NCBI GenBank assembly: GCA_963822825.1
Contig: CAWGIW010000025.1
Coordinates: 310,001 to 374,000 of the forward strand
Source of the DNA: JAWWPY01 sp963822825
GTDB taxonomy: Bacteria > Actinomycetota > Actinomycetes > Streptosporangiales > Streptosporangiaceae
DNA: 64,000 nucleotides
Direction of reading: 5' to 3'
Numbering within the stretch: the stretch's first letter is position 1; each line of letters begins with the position of its first letter. A model generated the notes under the pieces. That model did no database searches. It was given only the letters and a program-made list of their open reading frames with translations, and was not told the origin of the DNA. Shown piece after piece: positions 53,830 through 62,820 of this stretch. Made by a program: the position numbers and the translations under genes.

Positions 53830-55239
53830 GTGTCGGTAGCGCCGAGTGTGTCGTATTCGATCACTGTCCGGCTGGAGGTGCCGTCGCGGGGAAGAGCGGT
53901 CAGCGAACTGACCCACGCGGTCGAGCAGGTCGGCGGGGCGGTGACCGCCCTGGACGTGCATCCGTTCGGGCATGAGCGGCTGCGGGTGGACGTGACCTGC
54001 GCGGCCGGGGACACCGACCACGCCGAGGAGATCGTGGCGGTGCTGTCGGCGATCGACGGCGTCTCGCTGAGCAAGGTCAGCGACCGGACGTTCCTGCTGC
54101 ATCTCGGCGGCAAGATCGAGACCCAGTCGAAGGTGCCGCTGCGCAACCGGGACGACCTGTCCATGGCGTACACGCCCGGGGTGGCCAGGGTCGCCCTGGC
54201 CATCGCGGCGCACCCAGAGGACGCGCGCCGCCTCACCATCAAGCGGAACAGCGTCGCGGTGGTCACCGACGGCTCGGCGGTGCTCGGGCTCGGCAACATC
54301 GGCCCGTACGCGGCCCTGCCGGTCATGGAGGGCAAGGCGGCCCTGTTCAAGCGGTTCGCCGGCATCGACGCGTGGCCGGTCTGCCTGGACACCCAGGACA
54401 CCGACGAGATCGTCCGCACTGTCCAGGTGATCGCGCCCGGATTCGGCGGCATCAACCTGGAGGACATCAGCGCGCCGCGCTGCTTCGAGGTGGAACGCAG
54501 GCTCCGTGATCTGCTCGGCATCCCGGTCTTCCACGACGATCAGCACGGAACGGCGATCGTGGTGCTGGCCGCGCTCACCAACGCGCTGCGGGTGGTCGGC
54601 AAGAAGCTAGGCGGCGTCCGGATCGCGATGGCCGGCGCCGGTGCCGCGGGCACCGCCGTGCTCAGGCTGCTGATCGCCTCGGGCGCCACGGACGTGGTGG
54701 TCTGCGATGACAAGGGCGCGGTGTACACCGGCCGGCCCGGCCTCGACGACAGCCTGCGCTGGGTGGCCGAGCACACCAACCCCACCGGGTACCGCGGTGA
54801 CCTGCGGGGGTCGCTGCGCGGGAGGGACGTGTTCATCGGGGTATCCGCGCCGGGCATCCTGAGCGGCGACGACATCGCCACCATGAACGACCAGGCCATC
54901 GTGTTCGCCCTGGCCAATCCCGATCCAGAGATCGACCCGGACGCCGCGCTGGCGCACGCCGCCGTGGTGGCCACCGGGCGCAGCGACTACCCGAACCAGA
55001 TCAACAACGTCCTCGCGTTTCCCGGGGTGTTCCGCGGGCTGCTGGACGCGCAGAGCCGGGCGGTGACCGACGAAATGCTCATCGCGGCGGCCCGGGCCCT
55101 GGCCGGGGTGGTTTCCGCTGGTGAGCTCGGGCCGCACTATATCGTTCCCTCGGTGTTCAACCCGGGCGTGTCCTCGGCGGTGGCGGCCGCGGTCCGCGAC
55201 GCGGCCGGCGGTCGGCGCTCCTCAGCGGCCCCGGATTAG
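53830..55239 (+). CDS. NAD(P)-dependent malic enzyme with N-terminal ACT domain
   Basis: 469 residues from GTG 53830 (GGGAG six bases before); earlier ATGs at 53788 and 53791 are possible. Residues 1-90 form an ACT-like regulatory domain (SYSITVRLEVPSRGRAVSELTHAVEQVGGAVTALDV). The malic domain has MAYTPGVARV, VVTDGSAVLGLGNIGPYAALPVMEGKAALFKRFAGIDAWPVC and EDISAPRCFEVERRL, then FHDDQHGTAIV and the dinucleotide site AGAGAAGTA. Converts malate to pyruvate and CO2. The ACT domain predicts allosteric control by an amino acid or related metabolite. Confidence 0.94.
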   Translation: MSVAPSVSYSITVRLEVPSRGRAVSELTHAVEQVGGAVTALDVHPFGHERLRVDVTCAAGDTDHAEEIVAVLSAIDGVSLSKVSDRTFLLHLGGKIETQSKVPLRNRDDLSMAYTPGVARVALAIAAHPEDARRLTIKRNSVAVVTDGSAVLGLGNIGPYAALPVMEGKAALFKRFAGIDAWPVCLDTQDTDEIVRTVQVIAPGFGGINLEDISAPRCFEVERRLRDLLGIPVFHDDQHGTAIVVLAALTNALRVVGKKLGGVRIAMAGAGAAGTAVLRLLIASGATDVVVCDDKGAVYTGRPGLDDSLRWVAEHTNPTGYRGDLRGSLRGRDVFIGVSAPGILSGDDIATMNDQAIVFALANPDPEIDPDAALAHAAVVATGRSDYPNQINNVLAFPGVFRGLLDAQSRAVTDEMLIAAARALAGVVSAGELGPHYIVPSVFNPGVSSAVAAAVRDAAGGRRSSAAPD

Positions 55240-55317
55240 CCGGAATATTGGGCCGGAAACGCAAAACCCCGCGCGGTGAGCTATTTCACACACGGCCGCG
55301 TCGGCGACAATAGGGAG

Positions 55318-55890
55318 ATGGAGGAGGACCTCGCGGGGCGGCTCCTGGTCGCCACGCCGTTGCTTGGCGACCCGAATTTCCGGCGCACCGTCATCCTGGT
55401 CGTGGAGGACGAGCCAGACGAGGGCACCCTCGGCGTGGTGCTGAACCGCCCGACCGAGGTCCCGGTCGGGCAGGTGCTCGAGTCCTGGACCGAGCTGGTG
55501 ACCGGCCCGTCCGTGGTTTTCCGGGGTGGCCCGGTCGCCCCGAACAGCGCCCTCGCGCTGGCCATCGTGCCGGGCGACGACGAACCGGTCGGCTGGCGGG
55601 CGCTGGACGGGTCCACGCTGATGTCGAGGGTCGGGCTGGTGGATCTGGACGCCCCGCCCCAGTTGCTCGCCGGGGGCATTGCCTCATTGCGGGTCTTCGC
55701 TGGTTACGCGGGATGGAGTCCGGGCCAGCTCCAGGCGGAGATCGAGGAAGGCGCCTGGTACGTGCTCTCCGGCGAGCCCGCGGACGCGTTCGCCGCCGAG
55801 CCGGAGCGGCTCTGGCCTGCCGTCTTGCGCCGTGCGGGCGGCAACTTCGCCATGGTCGCGACGTACCCGGACGATCCGGCGCTGAACTAG
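55318..55890 (+). CDS. YqgE/AlgH family protein
   Basis: 190 residues from ATG 55318. Conserved family blocks: LAGRLLVATPLLGDPNFRRTVILVVEDEPDEGTLGVVLNRPTEVPVGQVL, VVFRGGPVAPNSALAL, VFAGYAGWSPGQLQAEIEEGAWYVL. Role unknown; AlgH in pseudomonads affects alginate regulation. A DUF3039 gene follows after 50 bases. Confidence 0.92.
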   Translation: MEEDLAGRLLVATPLLGDPNFRRTVILVVEDEPDEGTLGVVLNRPTEVPVGQVLESWTELVTGPSVVFRGGPVAPNSALALAIVPGDDEPVGWRALDGSTLMSRVGLVDLDAPPQLLAGGIASLRVFAGYAGWSPGQLQAEIEEGAWYVLSGEPADAFAAEPERLWPAVLRRAGGNFAMVATYPDDPALN

Positions 55891-55940
55891 CGGCGGAAGA
55901 TCTGGGGGGCACGCCCGGGCACCGCGTAGAATCGTTTCTC

Positions 55941-56198
55941 GTGAGTACCGAAGTTCTTCCCGAGCAAGGCACCCGTGAGGACACCACGGTCAGGCCGTCT
56001 CCTTCGGATGGCGACGGGGACCATGAGCGCTTCGCGCACTATGTCCAGCAGAACAAGATCGTCGATAGCGCCGTATTTGGCACTCCGGTGGTCGCCCTGT
56101 GTGGCAAGAAGTGGGTACCCAGCAGGGATCCCAAACGGTTCCCGGTCTGCCCGGACTGCAAGCGGATCTACGAGTCCCTGCCCGAAAATCCCGCCTGA
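55941..56198 (+). CDS. DUF3039 family small zinc-ribbon protein
   Basis: 85 residues from GTG 55941. ERFAHYVQQNKIVDSAVFGTPVVALCGKKWVPSRDPKRFPVCPDCKRIYESL is the full DUF3039 domain, with Cys in ALCG and CPDC likely binding zinc. Small and conserved in actinobacteria; function unknown. The next gene, convergent, ends four bases away. Confidence 0.92.
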   Translation: MSTEVLPEQGTREDTTVRPSPSDGDGDHERFAHYVQQNKIVDSAVFGTPVVALCGKKWVPSRDPKRFPVCPDCKRIYESLPENPA

Positions 56199-56201
56199 TC
56201 C

Positions 56202-57164
56202 TCAACGATTGGTTCCCTCAGCTGCCGTCGTCGGGCGCAGGGGCCGCACCGGCTTGCCCACGACGATCGTGGACTCAATGATGCCGAGGTGCGCCACTTC
56301 GAGCCGGACCTGATCGCCTGGCTGCAGCCAGGGATAGCTGTCCGCGCCGTGTATCCGGGAGAGTTCCAGGATGCAGCCGGTCCCCACCGTGCCGCTCGCG
56401 ATGATGTCGCCGGGGACCAGGGTCGTGCCGCGGGAGGCGTAGGCGAGCAGTTCACCGAACCGCCAGTAAATGTCGCGGAACCGGCCCGCCGAGTACGGCT
56501 TGCCGTTGACGGAAGCGGTCATCTCCAGGTCGTAGGCGTTGCCCGCGCGGTAGGGCTCGAGTTCGTCCGGCGTGACCAGCGTGGCGCTGAAGCTGGTCGC
56601 GGTGTCCTTGCCCTTGGCTGGCCCCAGCAGCCCCTTCATCTCATGGGCCTGCACGTCGCGAGCGCTCCAGTCACACATGACCAGGTAGCCGGCGATGTAC
56701 TGCTCGGCCGTGGCCGGGTCCAGGTCCGATCCAGCCCGTCCGATGACGGCCGCGATCTCCAGCTCGTAGTCGAAATACTGCGAGCCGGGGGCGATGGGCA
56801 CGTCGTCATACGGACCGCGGACGGCGGCCGGGTTGGTGAAGTAGAACAGCGGGATCTCATACCAGACTGGGTTGACATCGTGCCCGAGCGCCGTGGCGCT
56901 CGTCCGGACGTGCTCCTCGAACGCCATAAAGTCCCGGATCGACGGCGGCCGGGGGATGGGGGCCCGGAACCGAGCTTCGGACAGGGGCACGACTTCGGTG
57001 GGTTTGTGCATGGCCTGCTCGCGGGCCAGCCCCAGGCGCTGGCCGTGGTCGCCGAGGAGGCCGGTGAGGGTGCCCGGGCCGGGCAGGCCGCGGATGGCCC
57101 CGTCGTGGAGCAGCCCGACGTGCTCCCGGGAATCAGCCGGGGACAGATAGGTGGACCAGCGCAT
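56202..57164 (-). CDS. Fumarylacetoacetate hydrolase family protein
   Basis: 320 residues. FAH core: IRDFMAFEEHVRTS, PVWYEIPLFYFTNPAAVRGPYDDVPIAPGSQYFDYELEIAAVIGRAGSDL with metal-binding Glu residues, YLVMCDWSARDVQAHEMKG, KGKDTATSFSATLVTPDEL and TLVPGDIIASGTVGTGCILEL. Hydrolyses a beta-diketone or decarboxylates an oxo-acid in aromatic breakdown; specificity unclear. Nicotinamidase lies ten bases upstream in the same direction, so the two are probably cotranscribed. Confidence 0.92.
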   Translation of the reverse strand: MRWSTYLSPADSREHVGLLHDGAIRGLPGPGTLTGLLGDHGQRLGLAREQAMHKPTEVVPLSEARFRAPIPRPPSIRDFMAFEEHVRTSATALGHDVNPVWYEIPLFYFTNPAAVRGPYDDVPIAPGSQYFDYELEIAAVIGRAGSDLDPATAEQYIAGYLVMCDWSARDVQAHEMKGLLGPAKGKDTATSFSATLVTPDELEPYRAGNAYDLEMTASVNGKPYSAGRFRDIYWRFGELLAYASRGTTLVPGDIIASGTVGTGCILELSRIHGADSYPWLQPGDQVRLEVAHLGIIESTIVVGKPVRPLRPTTAAEGTNR

Positions 57165-57174
57165 GAGGGTTCTC

Positions 57175-57756
57175 CTAGCGTTCCGTGCCGGAAAGCTCGA
57201 CGCCAGCGTCGCGCATCCCGTCTAGCGCCGCCTGGGTCGTGGCCGGGTCCACGCCGGCCGTCAGCCCGAGCAGCACCCGGGTGGCGAACCCCCCCCGCGT
57301 GGCGTCGATGGCGGTCGCCCGCACGCAGTGGTCCGTGGCGATACCAGCCACGTCCAGCGACGTCACGCCGCGCTCGCGGAGCCACTGCGCCAGCGGCGCA
57401 CCCGCATCGTCGGCCCCCTCGAACGCGCTGTAGGCGGCCTCATGCTCTCCCTTGCTGAACACCGCCTCGATACGGCTGGTATCCAGGTCCGGATGGAAAT
57501 CCGCGCCCGGCGTGCCGATGACGCAATGCGGTGGCCATGAGGTGACGAAGTCGGGATGCGGCGAGAAATGGCCGCCTGGGTCCCGATGGTAGTCGCGGGA
57601 CGCCACGACGTAGGAGTAGCCGCCCGCCTCACCAGGCGGTGCCCCGTCCGCGAGGTGCCGGCTGATGCCGCGGGCCACCCCGGAGCCGCCGGCCACGGCG
57701 AGCGATCCGCCTTCGCAGAAGTCGTTCTGGACGTCGACGATGATGAGAGCGTGCAC
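57175..57756 (-). CDS. pncA: Nicotinamidase
   Basis: 193 residues, GTG 57756. Catalytic triad D8 (VDVQNDF), K102 (VFSKGEHEAAYS) and C144 (IATDHCVRATA); metal ligands D55, H57 and H63 in SRDYHRDPGGHFSPHP. Converts nicotinamide to nicotinate for NAD salvage, the substrate of PncB encoded at 59.5 kb. An inverted repeat 22 bases upstream is a candidate operator. Confidence 0.95.
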   Translation of the reverse strand: MHALIIVDVQNDFCEGGSLAVAGGSGVARGISRHLADGAPPGEAGGYSYVVASRDYHRDPGGHFSPHPDFVTSWPPHCVIGTPGADFHPDLDTSRIEAVFSKGEHEAAYSAFEGADDAGAPLAQWLRERGVTSLDVAGIATDHCVRATAIDATRGGFATRVLLGLTAGVDPATTQAALDGMRDAGVELSGTER

Positions 57757-57777
57757 GGCCAGACGCTACCTCGGGTG

Positions 57778-57795
57778 ATCTACCGGCGGGTAGAT
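57778..57795. promoter_or_regulatory. Inverted repeat upstream of nicotinamidase
   Basis: ATCTACC-GGCG-GGTAGAT, perfect 7-bp arms, 22 bases upstream of pncA. On the minus strand TATCTA inside it could be a -10 element, suggesting repression. Confidence 0.55.
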
Positions 57796-57953
57796 AATCC
57801 ATGATCGCGTCACATCCGCGTGACACAGGGCTGGGCGGCGCGCCGCGATCATGAGCCCGCGCCAGGTGTGATGACGAGGCTGGGCCGGGTGGGGATCACG
57901 CTACGTCGGTGCGGATGCCGCCGGTGACTCGGCGGCCGCGGGCTGCGCGCGGG

Positions 57954-58140
57954 CTGATGGGCTGGCGGCCGGCCGCAGGCCGGTGACTGGCGGCCGGCCG
58001 CGGGCTGATGGGCTGGCGGCCGGCCGCGGGCCGGTGACTGGCGGCCGGCCGCGGGCTGATGGGCTGGCGGCCAGCCGCGGGCCGGTGACTGGCGGCCGGC
58101 CGCGGGCTGATGGGCTGGCGGCCAGCCGCGGGCTGATGCG
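57954..58140. repeat. 51-bp tandem repeat, about 3.5 copies
   Basis: Units start at 57954, 58005, 58056 and 58107 (ctgatgggctggcggcc...). Period 51, a multiple of three. The tract begins just after the stop of the small gene to its right, reading in the minus direction. Confidence 0.88.
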
Positions 58141-58144
58141 CTGC

Positions 58145-58402
58145 CTACGGGCAGCAGGGCCGCCCGGCCTCCCGCCCCCGCGCCGATGGCTCGTGCCGCA
58201 GCGGGCCGGCCGTCCGGCCCAGGAACTCACCGAAGGTGCTGGGCACCTGACGAGCGTCATACACATAGCTGTCCAGGCTGAGGCGCAGCTGGGTGAGCCT
58301 GCGCTGGGCATAGTTGTACTCGGCCACGACGTTGGCGACGCGGCGCGCGATCCGGCGGACGATGGGGGCCGTTCCATGTGCCCGGTAGTCGATGTTGCTC
58401 AT
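58145..58402 (-). CDS. Small conserved hypothetical protein
   Basis: 85 residues from ATG 58402: MSNIDYRAHGTAPIVRRIARRVANVV, then AEYNYAQRRLTQLRLSLDSYVYDARQVPSTFGEFLGRT and a basic tail. Helical and positively charged; no known domain recognised. It starts 95 bases from the divergent GlxA-type regulator, so the two may share control. The tract behind it is a 51-bp repeat. Confidence 0.75.
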   Translation of the reverse strand: MSNIDYRAHGTAPIVRRIARRVANVVAEYNYAQRRLTQLRLSLDSYVYDARQVPSTFGEFLGRTAGPLRHEPSARGREAGRPCCP

Positions 58403-58437
58403 AGAACAAGCCTGCCCCGCCAGCCGGGCGGCGGCCA

Positions 58438-58480
58438 GTGGCAGTAATGCCAATATGAAGCGACATCCTGCCACTATGCC
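58438..58480. promoter_or_regulatory. Inverted repeats in the divergent control region
   Basis: TGGCAGTAATGCCA at 58438-58451 has 5-bp inverted arms. A second TGCCA...GGGGCAT pair follows about 20 bases on. Both lie between the small gene and the GlxA-type regulator, so autoregulation is possible. Confidence 0.45.
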
Positions 58481-58496
58481 GGGGCATAATGGATAC

Positions 58497-59510
58497 ATGC
58501 TGCGTAACGTCGCCGTGGTCATCCTCAGCGGATTTCCGCCCTTTGAGCTGGGCGTGGTGTGCGAGGTCTTCGGGGCCGACCGCACGGACGACGGGCTGCC
58601 CGGTTACGACTTCGCCGTGGTGGCCGGGGAGCCAGGGCCGATGCGCGCGTCGGTCGGGTTCGCCATGCAGGCCACGTTCGGCCTCGACCGGCTCGCGCAG
58701 GCCGACCTGGTCGTGGTGTCCGCGATCTCGGATGAGCGCATCGACAGCTCGGCTGCCGCCCCGTTCCCCGAGCCGATGCTCGACGCGCTGCGGGGCACTG
58801 TGGCCCGCGGCGGGCGGGTGCTCAGCGTGTGCAGCGGAGCGTTCGCGCTCGGCGCGGCGGGCCTCCTGGACGGGCGCCGGTGCACCACGCACTGGCGGCA
58901 CGCGCGGGAACTCGCCCGGCGGTACCCGGCGGCGATCGTCAACCCGTCCGTGCTCTACGTGGACGAGGATCCGGTGATCACCAGTGCCGGCACCGCCGCG
59001 GGCATCGACGCCTGCCTGTACCTGGTCCGCAAGGAGCAGGGCAGCCGGGTGGCCAACGGCATCGCCCGGCGGATGGTCGTGCCGCCGCACCGGGACGGCG
59101 GGCAGGCCCAGTACGTGGACCGCCCGCTCCCCCCGGTCGCCTGCGACACGCTGGCCGAGGTCTTCGGCTGGATGGAGCGCCATCTCGATCAGCCGGTCAC
59201 GATCCGCCAGCTCGCCGCGCGGGCGCGCATGTCGCCGCGGACCTTCGCGCGGCGGTTCGTGCAGGAGACCGGGACCACGCCCCAGCGCTGGCTCACCGGC
59301 CAGCGGATCCTGCTCGCCCAGGAGCTGCTCGAGGAGACCGACGAGCCCGTCGACCTCGTCGCGCAGCGCGCCGGCTTCGGCAACGCCACCGCGCTGCGGC
59401 ATCACTTCCGGGTCTGGCGCGACACCACCCCGCACGCCTACCGGCGTGCTTTCCGCCCGGCCGCCCCCCCTCTCGCGGGCAGCAACGGCCACAGTAGGGC
59501 GGCCAGCTGA
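58497..59510 (+). CDS. GlxA-type transcriptional regulator (DJ-1/PfpI domain plus AraC HTH)
   Basis: 337 residues from ATG 58497. N-terminal DJ-1/PfpI-like domain: VAVVILSGFPPFELGVVCEVFG, the nucleophile-elbow cysteine in RVLSVCSGAFALGAAGLLDGRRCTTHWRH, and ITSAGTAAGIDACLYLVR. C-terminal AraC domain: WMERHLDQPVTIRQLAARARMSPRTFARRFVQETGTTPQRWLTGQRILLAQELLEETDEPVDLVAQRAGFGNATALRHHFRVWRDTTPHAYRRAF. Not the cAMP-binding GlxR. Effector unknown. Confidence 0.94.
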   Translation: MLRNVAVVILSGFPPFELGVVCEVFGADRTDDGLPGYDFAVVAGEPGPMRASVGFAMQATFGLDRLAQADLVVVSAISDERIDSSAAAPFPEPMLDALRGTVARGGRVLSVCSGAFALGAAGLLDGRRCTTHWRHARELARRYPAAIVNPSVLYVDEDPVITSAGTAAGIDACLYLVRKEQGSRVANGIARRMVVPPHRDGGQAQYVDRPLPPVACDTLAEVFGWMERHLDQPVTIRQLAARARMSPRTFARRFVQETGTTPQRWLTGQRILLAQELLEETDEPVDLVAQRAGFGNATALRHHFRVWRDTTPHAYRRAFRPAAPPLAGSNGHSRAAS

Positions 59511-59518
59511 GCCTGCTC

Positions 59519-60853
59519 CTACTCGCCCCCTGACTCGAACACCGTCGGGATGGCCGGGTAGCCGCGGGATAGCTGCAGGGCATAGACGGGCAGCTCGGCC
59601 AAGGCGTCCCGGTGCCGGTCGCGGGCGGCGCTAAGCGGTTCCCGGCCGACGATCTCACCACGGCGCACCAGCGGCCGCAGGAGCGGCCGGTCGGTGGGAG
59701 ACGGGCTGGGCGGAACATCACTGATCAGCTCGGTGAGCGCGGTGCCGTTGCCGTCGCGGTGCCGGACCGCCCACTTGCGCCCGCCGCGGCCCGGCTTGCC
59801 CACCGATCGCTTGGCCACCGGGCGCAGCGCGCCCTCCGGGCCCGGCTCGACCGCCCTGGCGACGAGCTTGTAGACGAGCGCGGCCGTCGGCGCCCCCGAG
59901 CCGGTGACCAGTGCGGTGCCCACCCCGTACCCGTCCACCGGCATCGCGGCCAGCGCCGCGATCGAGTACTCGTCCAGGTCACCGGTGAGCACGATCCTGG
60001 TCTGGTGCGCGCCCAGCTCGTCGAGCAGCTCGCGGACCTGCCGAGCCACCACCGGCAGGTCGCCGCTGTCGATGCGGACCGCGCCGAGGCCGGGACCGGC
60101 CAGTTCGACTGCCGTGCGGACCGCCCTGGGCACGTCGTACGTGTCCACCAGCAGGGTCGTGCCGGTGCCGAGCGCCGCGAGCTGGCTGGCGAACGCGTGC
60201 CGCTCGCTGTCGTGGACCAGGGTGAACGCGTGTGCGCTCGTCCCGCTGGTCGGGACGCCGTAGTCGCGGCCCGCCCGCAGGTTCGACGTGGTGGCGAAGC
60301 CGGCGATAAAGGCGGCGCGGGCGCTCGCCACGGCGGCCAGCTCGTGGGTGCGGCGCGAGCCCATCTCGATCAGCGGCCGCCCGTCCGCCGCGGTCACCAT
60401 CCGCGACGCGGCGGAAGCGATCGCGCAGTCATGATTCAGGATGGACAGGCTGACCGTCTCGAGCACCACGGCTTCGGCGAACGTGCCCTCGACCACCAGG
60501 ATCGGCGACCCGGGAAAATAGCAGTCGCCCTCCGCGTAGCCCCAGATGCTGCCGCTGAACCGGTAGGACTCCAGGTAGCTCAGCGCGGCGTCGTCCACGA
60601 TCCCCGCGTCGTGCAGGAATCCGAGTTCGCTGGGGCCGAAGCGGAAGCGCTCGAGCGCGTCGAGAAGCCGGCCGGTGCCCGCGACCACGCCGTACCTGCG
60701 GCCGTGCGGCAGGTGCCGCGCGAACACCTCGAAGACCGCTCGCCGCTCGGCCGCCCCGCTGCGCAGGGCGGCGGTCAGCATGGTCAGCTCATAGTGGTCG
60801 GTGAGCAACCCGGTTCCGGGTATCGTCTGCTGCTCGCCGGAGTGATTTGTCAC
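59519..60853 (-). CDS. pncB: Nicotinate phosphoribosyltransferase
   Basis: 444 residues from GTG 60853 (TNHSGEQQTIPGTGLLTDHYELTMLTAALRSG); the upstream frame to 60922 lacks conservation. Conserved sites: FARHLPHGRRYGVVAGTGRLLDALERF, the catalytic-loop GSRRTHELAAVASARAAFIAGFATTSN and VRIDSGDLPVVARQVRELLD, and GYGVGTALVTGSGAPTAALVYKLV. Makes nicotinate mononucleotide. Order pncB-clpS-DUF2017-mec-cysO-cysM matches M. tuberculosis. Confidence 0.95.
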   Translation of the reverse strand: MTNHSGEQQTIPGTGLLTDHYELTMLTAALRSGAAERRAVFEVFARHLPHGRRYGVVAGTGRLLDALERFRFGPSELGFLHDAGIVDDAALSYLESYRFSGSIWGYAEGDCYFPGSPILVVEGTFAEAVVLETVSLSILNHDCAIASAASRMVTAADGRPLIEMGSRRTHELAAVASARAAFIAGFATTSNLRAGRDYGVPTSGTSAHAFTLVHDSERHAFASQLAALGTGTTLLVDTYDVPRAVRTAVELAGPGLGAVRIDSGDLPVVARQVRELLDELGAHQTRIVLTGDLDEYSIAALAAMPVDGYGVGTALVTGSGAPTAALVYKLVARAVEPGPEGALRPVAKRSVGKPGRGGRKWAVRHRDGNGTALTELISDVPPSPSPTDRPLLRPLVRRGEIVGREPLSAARDRHRDALAELPVYALQLSRGYPAIPTVFESGGE

Positions 60854-61371
60854 GAGTGGAAGACTACGGACCGGCTGCTCGCCGGCTCCATCGGGTGCGC
60901 TGGCGAGGCCGATCGCGGCCATCGTCGGGCGCGCTGTGCGACTGAATCTCCGTTTCCGGCATTAACCGTGACATGCTGGATTTGTGGCCCTGGGGAAAAC
61001 CACTCTGGCGAGGGCTGGCGGTTGTTCTAGTGCTGATTGGCTGCGCCGGTTGCCGCGGTTGACCTGCGCCGTGGACCTCGGTTCACCATTGGCGCCAATC
61101 CCGTCGATGGCCGAACGTCTCCCAGTTCGGCTTCGCGGAACTATGGTGCCACGGCGACCAGCCCGTGCGGCCCTGCCGCTCGCCCTCGAGGCCAGTCAAT
61201 GCGCCGTTCGTTTCATGACGGGCCAGGAGGACGCCCGGTGGCTTCTTGATCACAGGCCATGAGCGGGCTCGCCGGCGGCAATTTTGACCCGGCCTGATGT
61301 ACTGAGAGGTGTCGGCGCGCGGCGCCGCACTGAGACACTGGGGGGAGCGACATTCGAGGAGGTGATGACCG
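60854..61371. promoter_or_regulatory. Divergent control region between pncB and clpS
   Basis: 518 bases. A frame at 60984-61262 does not read as a protein. A GAGGAGGTGA ribosome binding site lies at 61356-61365 ahead of clpS. A GTGTC...GACAC inverted repeat lies at about 61309-61339. No hexamers were fixed. Confidence 0.5.
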
Positions 61372-61662
61372 ATGAGCGTGGCACCCGCTGAGGTGGATCG
61401 TCCGGAGATAAAGCAGGACGTGGCCCCCGATACGCCATGGGTCACCATCGTGTGGAACGACCCGGTGAACCTCATGTCCTACGTGACGTATGTGTTCCAG
61501 ACCGTGTTCGGGTACACCAAGCGCAAGGCCAACAAGCTCATGCTCGATGTGCACCACAAGGGCCGGGCGGTGGTCTCCTCAGGCACCCGCGAGTCCATGG
61601 AGCGTGACGCGCAGGTCCTGCACGGGTACGGGCTCTGGGCCACGGTGAGCCACGATTCGTGA
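61372..61662 (+). CDS. clpS: ClpS, ATP-dependent Clp protease adaptor
   Basis: 96 residues. WVTIVWNDPVNLMSYVTYVFQTVFGYTKRKANKLMLDVHHKGRAVVSSGTRESMERDAQVLHGYGLWATV is the full ClpS fold, delivering N-degron substrates to ClpC/ClpP. The stop overlaps the GTG of DUF2017 (GTGA). Confidence 0.95.
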   Translation: MSVAPAEVDRPEIKQDVAPDTPWVTIVWNDPVNLMSYVTYVFQTVFGYTKRKANKLMLDVHHKGRAVVSSGTRESMERDAQVLHGYGLWATVSHDS

Positions 61663-62318
61663 GCGCCACCGGCCCGGAAGGCAGCGCGGACTTCCCTCAT
61701 CTCGGGGAGCCTGACGCTTCAGCGAGCGCCGCGGAAGCCGCTGGAGCGGTCGCCGGTTTCCGCGGCACCCGCCGGGGCGTGACCGTCTGGTTCGCCCCGC
61801 CGCAGGCCGGGATCATTCGCACCCTGGTCGGCCAAGTGGCCGAGTTGCTCGGCGGCGGCGAGGAGAGCGGCTCCGGGGAAGGCCCGCAGATGCGTCCCTG
61901 GGACAGCCCGGAGGAGTTCGCCGCGAACCTGGGCCTGAGCGAGTCAACGGTGTTGCCCGAGGATCCGGTGCTCGCCCGGCTGCTGCCCGACGCCTACACC
62001 GGCGACGCCGAGGCAGCGGGGGATTTCCGCCGGTACACCGAGCAGGACCTGCGATCCGGCAAGGTAGCGGCGGCCCGCACCGTGCTCGCCACGCTGCCGG
62101 AAGGTGGCGGTCAGGTCCGGTTGTCCGCCGATGACGCGCAGGCCTGGCTGCGGGCGCTCAACGACGTCCGGCTCGCCCTCGGGGTGCGCCTTTCGGTCAC
62201 CGAGGACTTCGAGGAACGAATGGCCCGGCTGGATCCCGATGACCCTCGTACGGCCTATTTCTGGGTCTATGACTGGCTGACCTACCTCCAGGAGACCTTG
62301 GTCCGCGCACTGTCGTAA
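61659..62318 (+). CDS. DUF2017 family protein
   Basis: 219 residues from GTG 61659. Ordered helices with VTVWFAPPQAGIIRTLVGQVAELLGG, RLLPDAYTGDAEAAGDFRRYTEQDLRSGKVAAARTVLATLP and DDAQAWLRALNDVRLALGVRLSVTEDFEERMARLDPDDPRTAYFWVYDWLTYLQETLV. Conserved next to clpS in actinobacteria (Rv1332); biochemical role unknown. Confidence 0.92.
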   Translation: MSATGPEGSADFPHLGEPDASASAAEAAGAVAGFRGTRRGVTVWFAPPQAGIIRTLVGQVAELLGGGEESGSGEGPQMRPWDSPEEFAANLGLSESTVLPEDPVLARLLPDAYTGDAEAAGDFRRYTEQDLRSGKVAAARTVLATLPEGGGQVRLSADDAQAWLRALNDVRLALGVRLSVTEDFEERMARLDPDDPRTAYFWVYDWLTYLQETLVRALS

Positions 62319-62344
62319 CCGCGTCCCCGGCTACCCTCAGATTC

Positions 62345-62767
62345 ATGCTCACGCTTGATCCCGCGCTGCACGCGAAGATCGTGGCCCATGCCCGCGCCGA
62401 CCACCCGGATGAGGCGTGCGGGGTGATCGCGGGCCCGGCGGGCAGTGATCGTCCGGAGCGCTTCATCCCGATGCTCAACGCGGAGCGGTCACCGACCTTC
62501 TACCGGTTCGATTCCACCGAGCAGTTCCGGGTCTGGCGGGAGATGGACGAGCGCGGCGAGGAGCCGATCGTCATCTACCACTCGCACACCGCGACCGAGG
62601 CTTACCCGTCCCGCACGGACATCTCGTACGCCAGTGAGCCTGACGCGCACTACGTGCTGGTATCCACGCGGGACCCGGAGCGGACCGAGTTCCGCTCGTT
62701 CCGGATCTCCGGCGGGGTGGTGACCGAGGAGGAAGTCGCGGTCACCGGCGAGCCCGTGCTGGAATGA
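62345..62767 (+). CDS. mec: M67/JAMM metalloprotease, Mec type
   Basis: 140 residues. Complete JAMM site: E23 in DEACGVIAG and H79-x-H81 with S89 and D92 in HSHTATEAYPSRTD, exactly HxHx7Sx2D. The M. tuberculosis homologue Mec (Rv1334) releases cysteine from the CysO-cysteine adduct. cysO follows 53 bases downstream, cysM after that. Confidence 0.94.
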   Translation: MLTLDPALHAKIVAHARADHPDEACGVIAGPAGSDRPERFIPMLNAERSPTFYRFDSTEQFRVWREMDERGEEPIVIYHSHTATEAYPSRTDISYASEPDAHYVLVSTRDPERTEFRSFRISGGVVTEEEVAVTGEPVLE

Positions 62768-62820
62768 TCCCGTAAGGTGCCCGGTTGTTCAAAGGACCGT
62801 CTCACCCTGGAGCGTTGTTC

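Noticed and set aside
57954..58140. Array that could be mistaken for CRISPR
   Set aside because: Units are contiguous without unique spacers, so it is a tandem repeat. No cas genes.
57901..58377. Minus frame with GRPPVTGPR repeats
   Set aside because: Product of the 51-bp repeat read in the wrong frame; the small gene at 58145-58402 occupies the conserved frame.
60984..61262. 92-codon plus frame between pncB and clpS
   Set aside because: No ribosome binding site, no family resemblance, and irregular composition.
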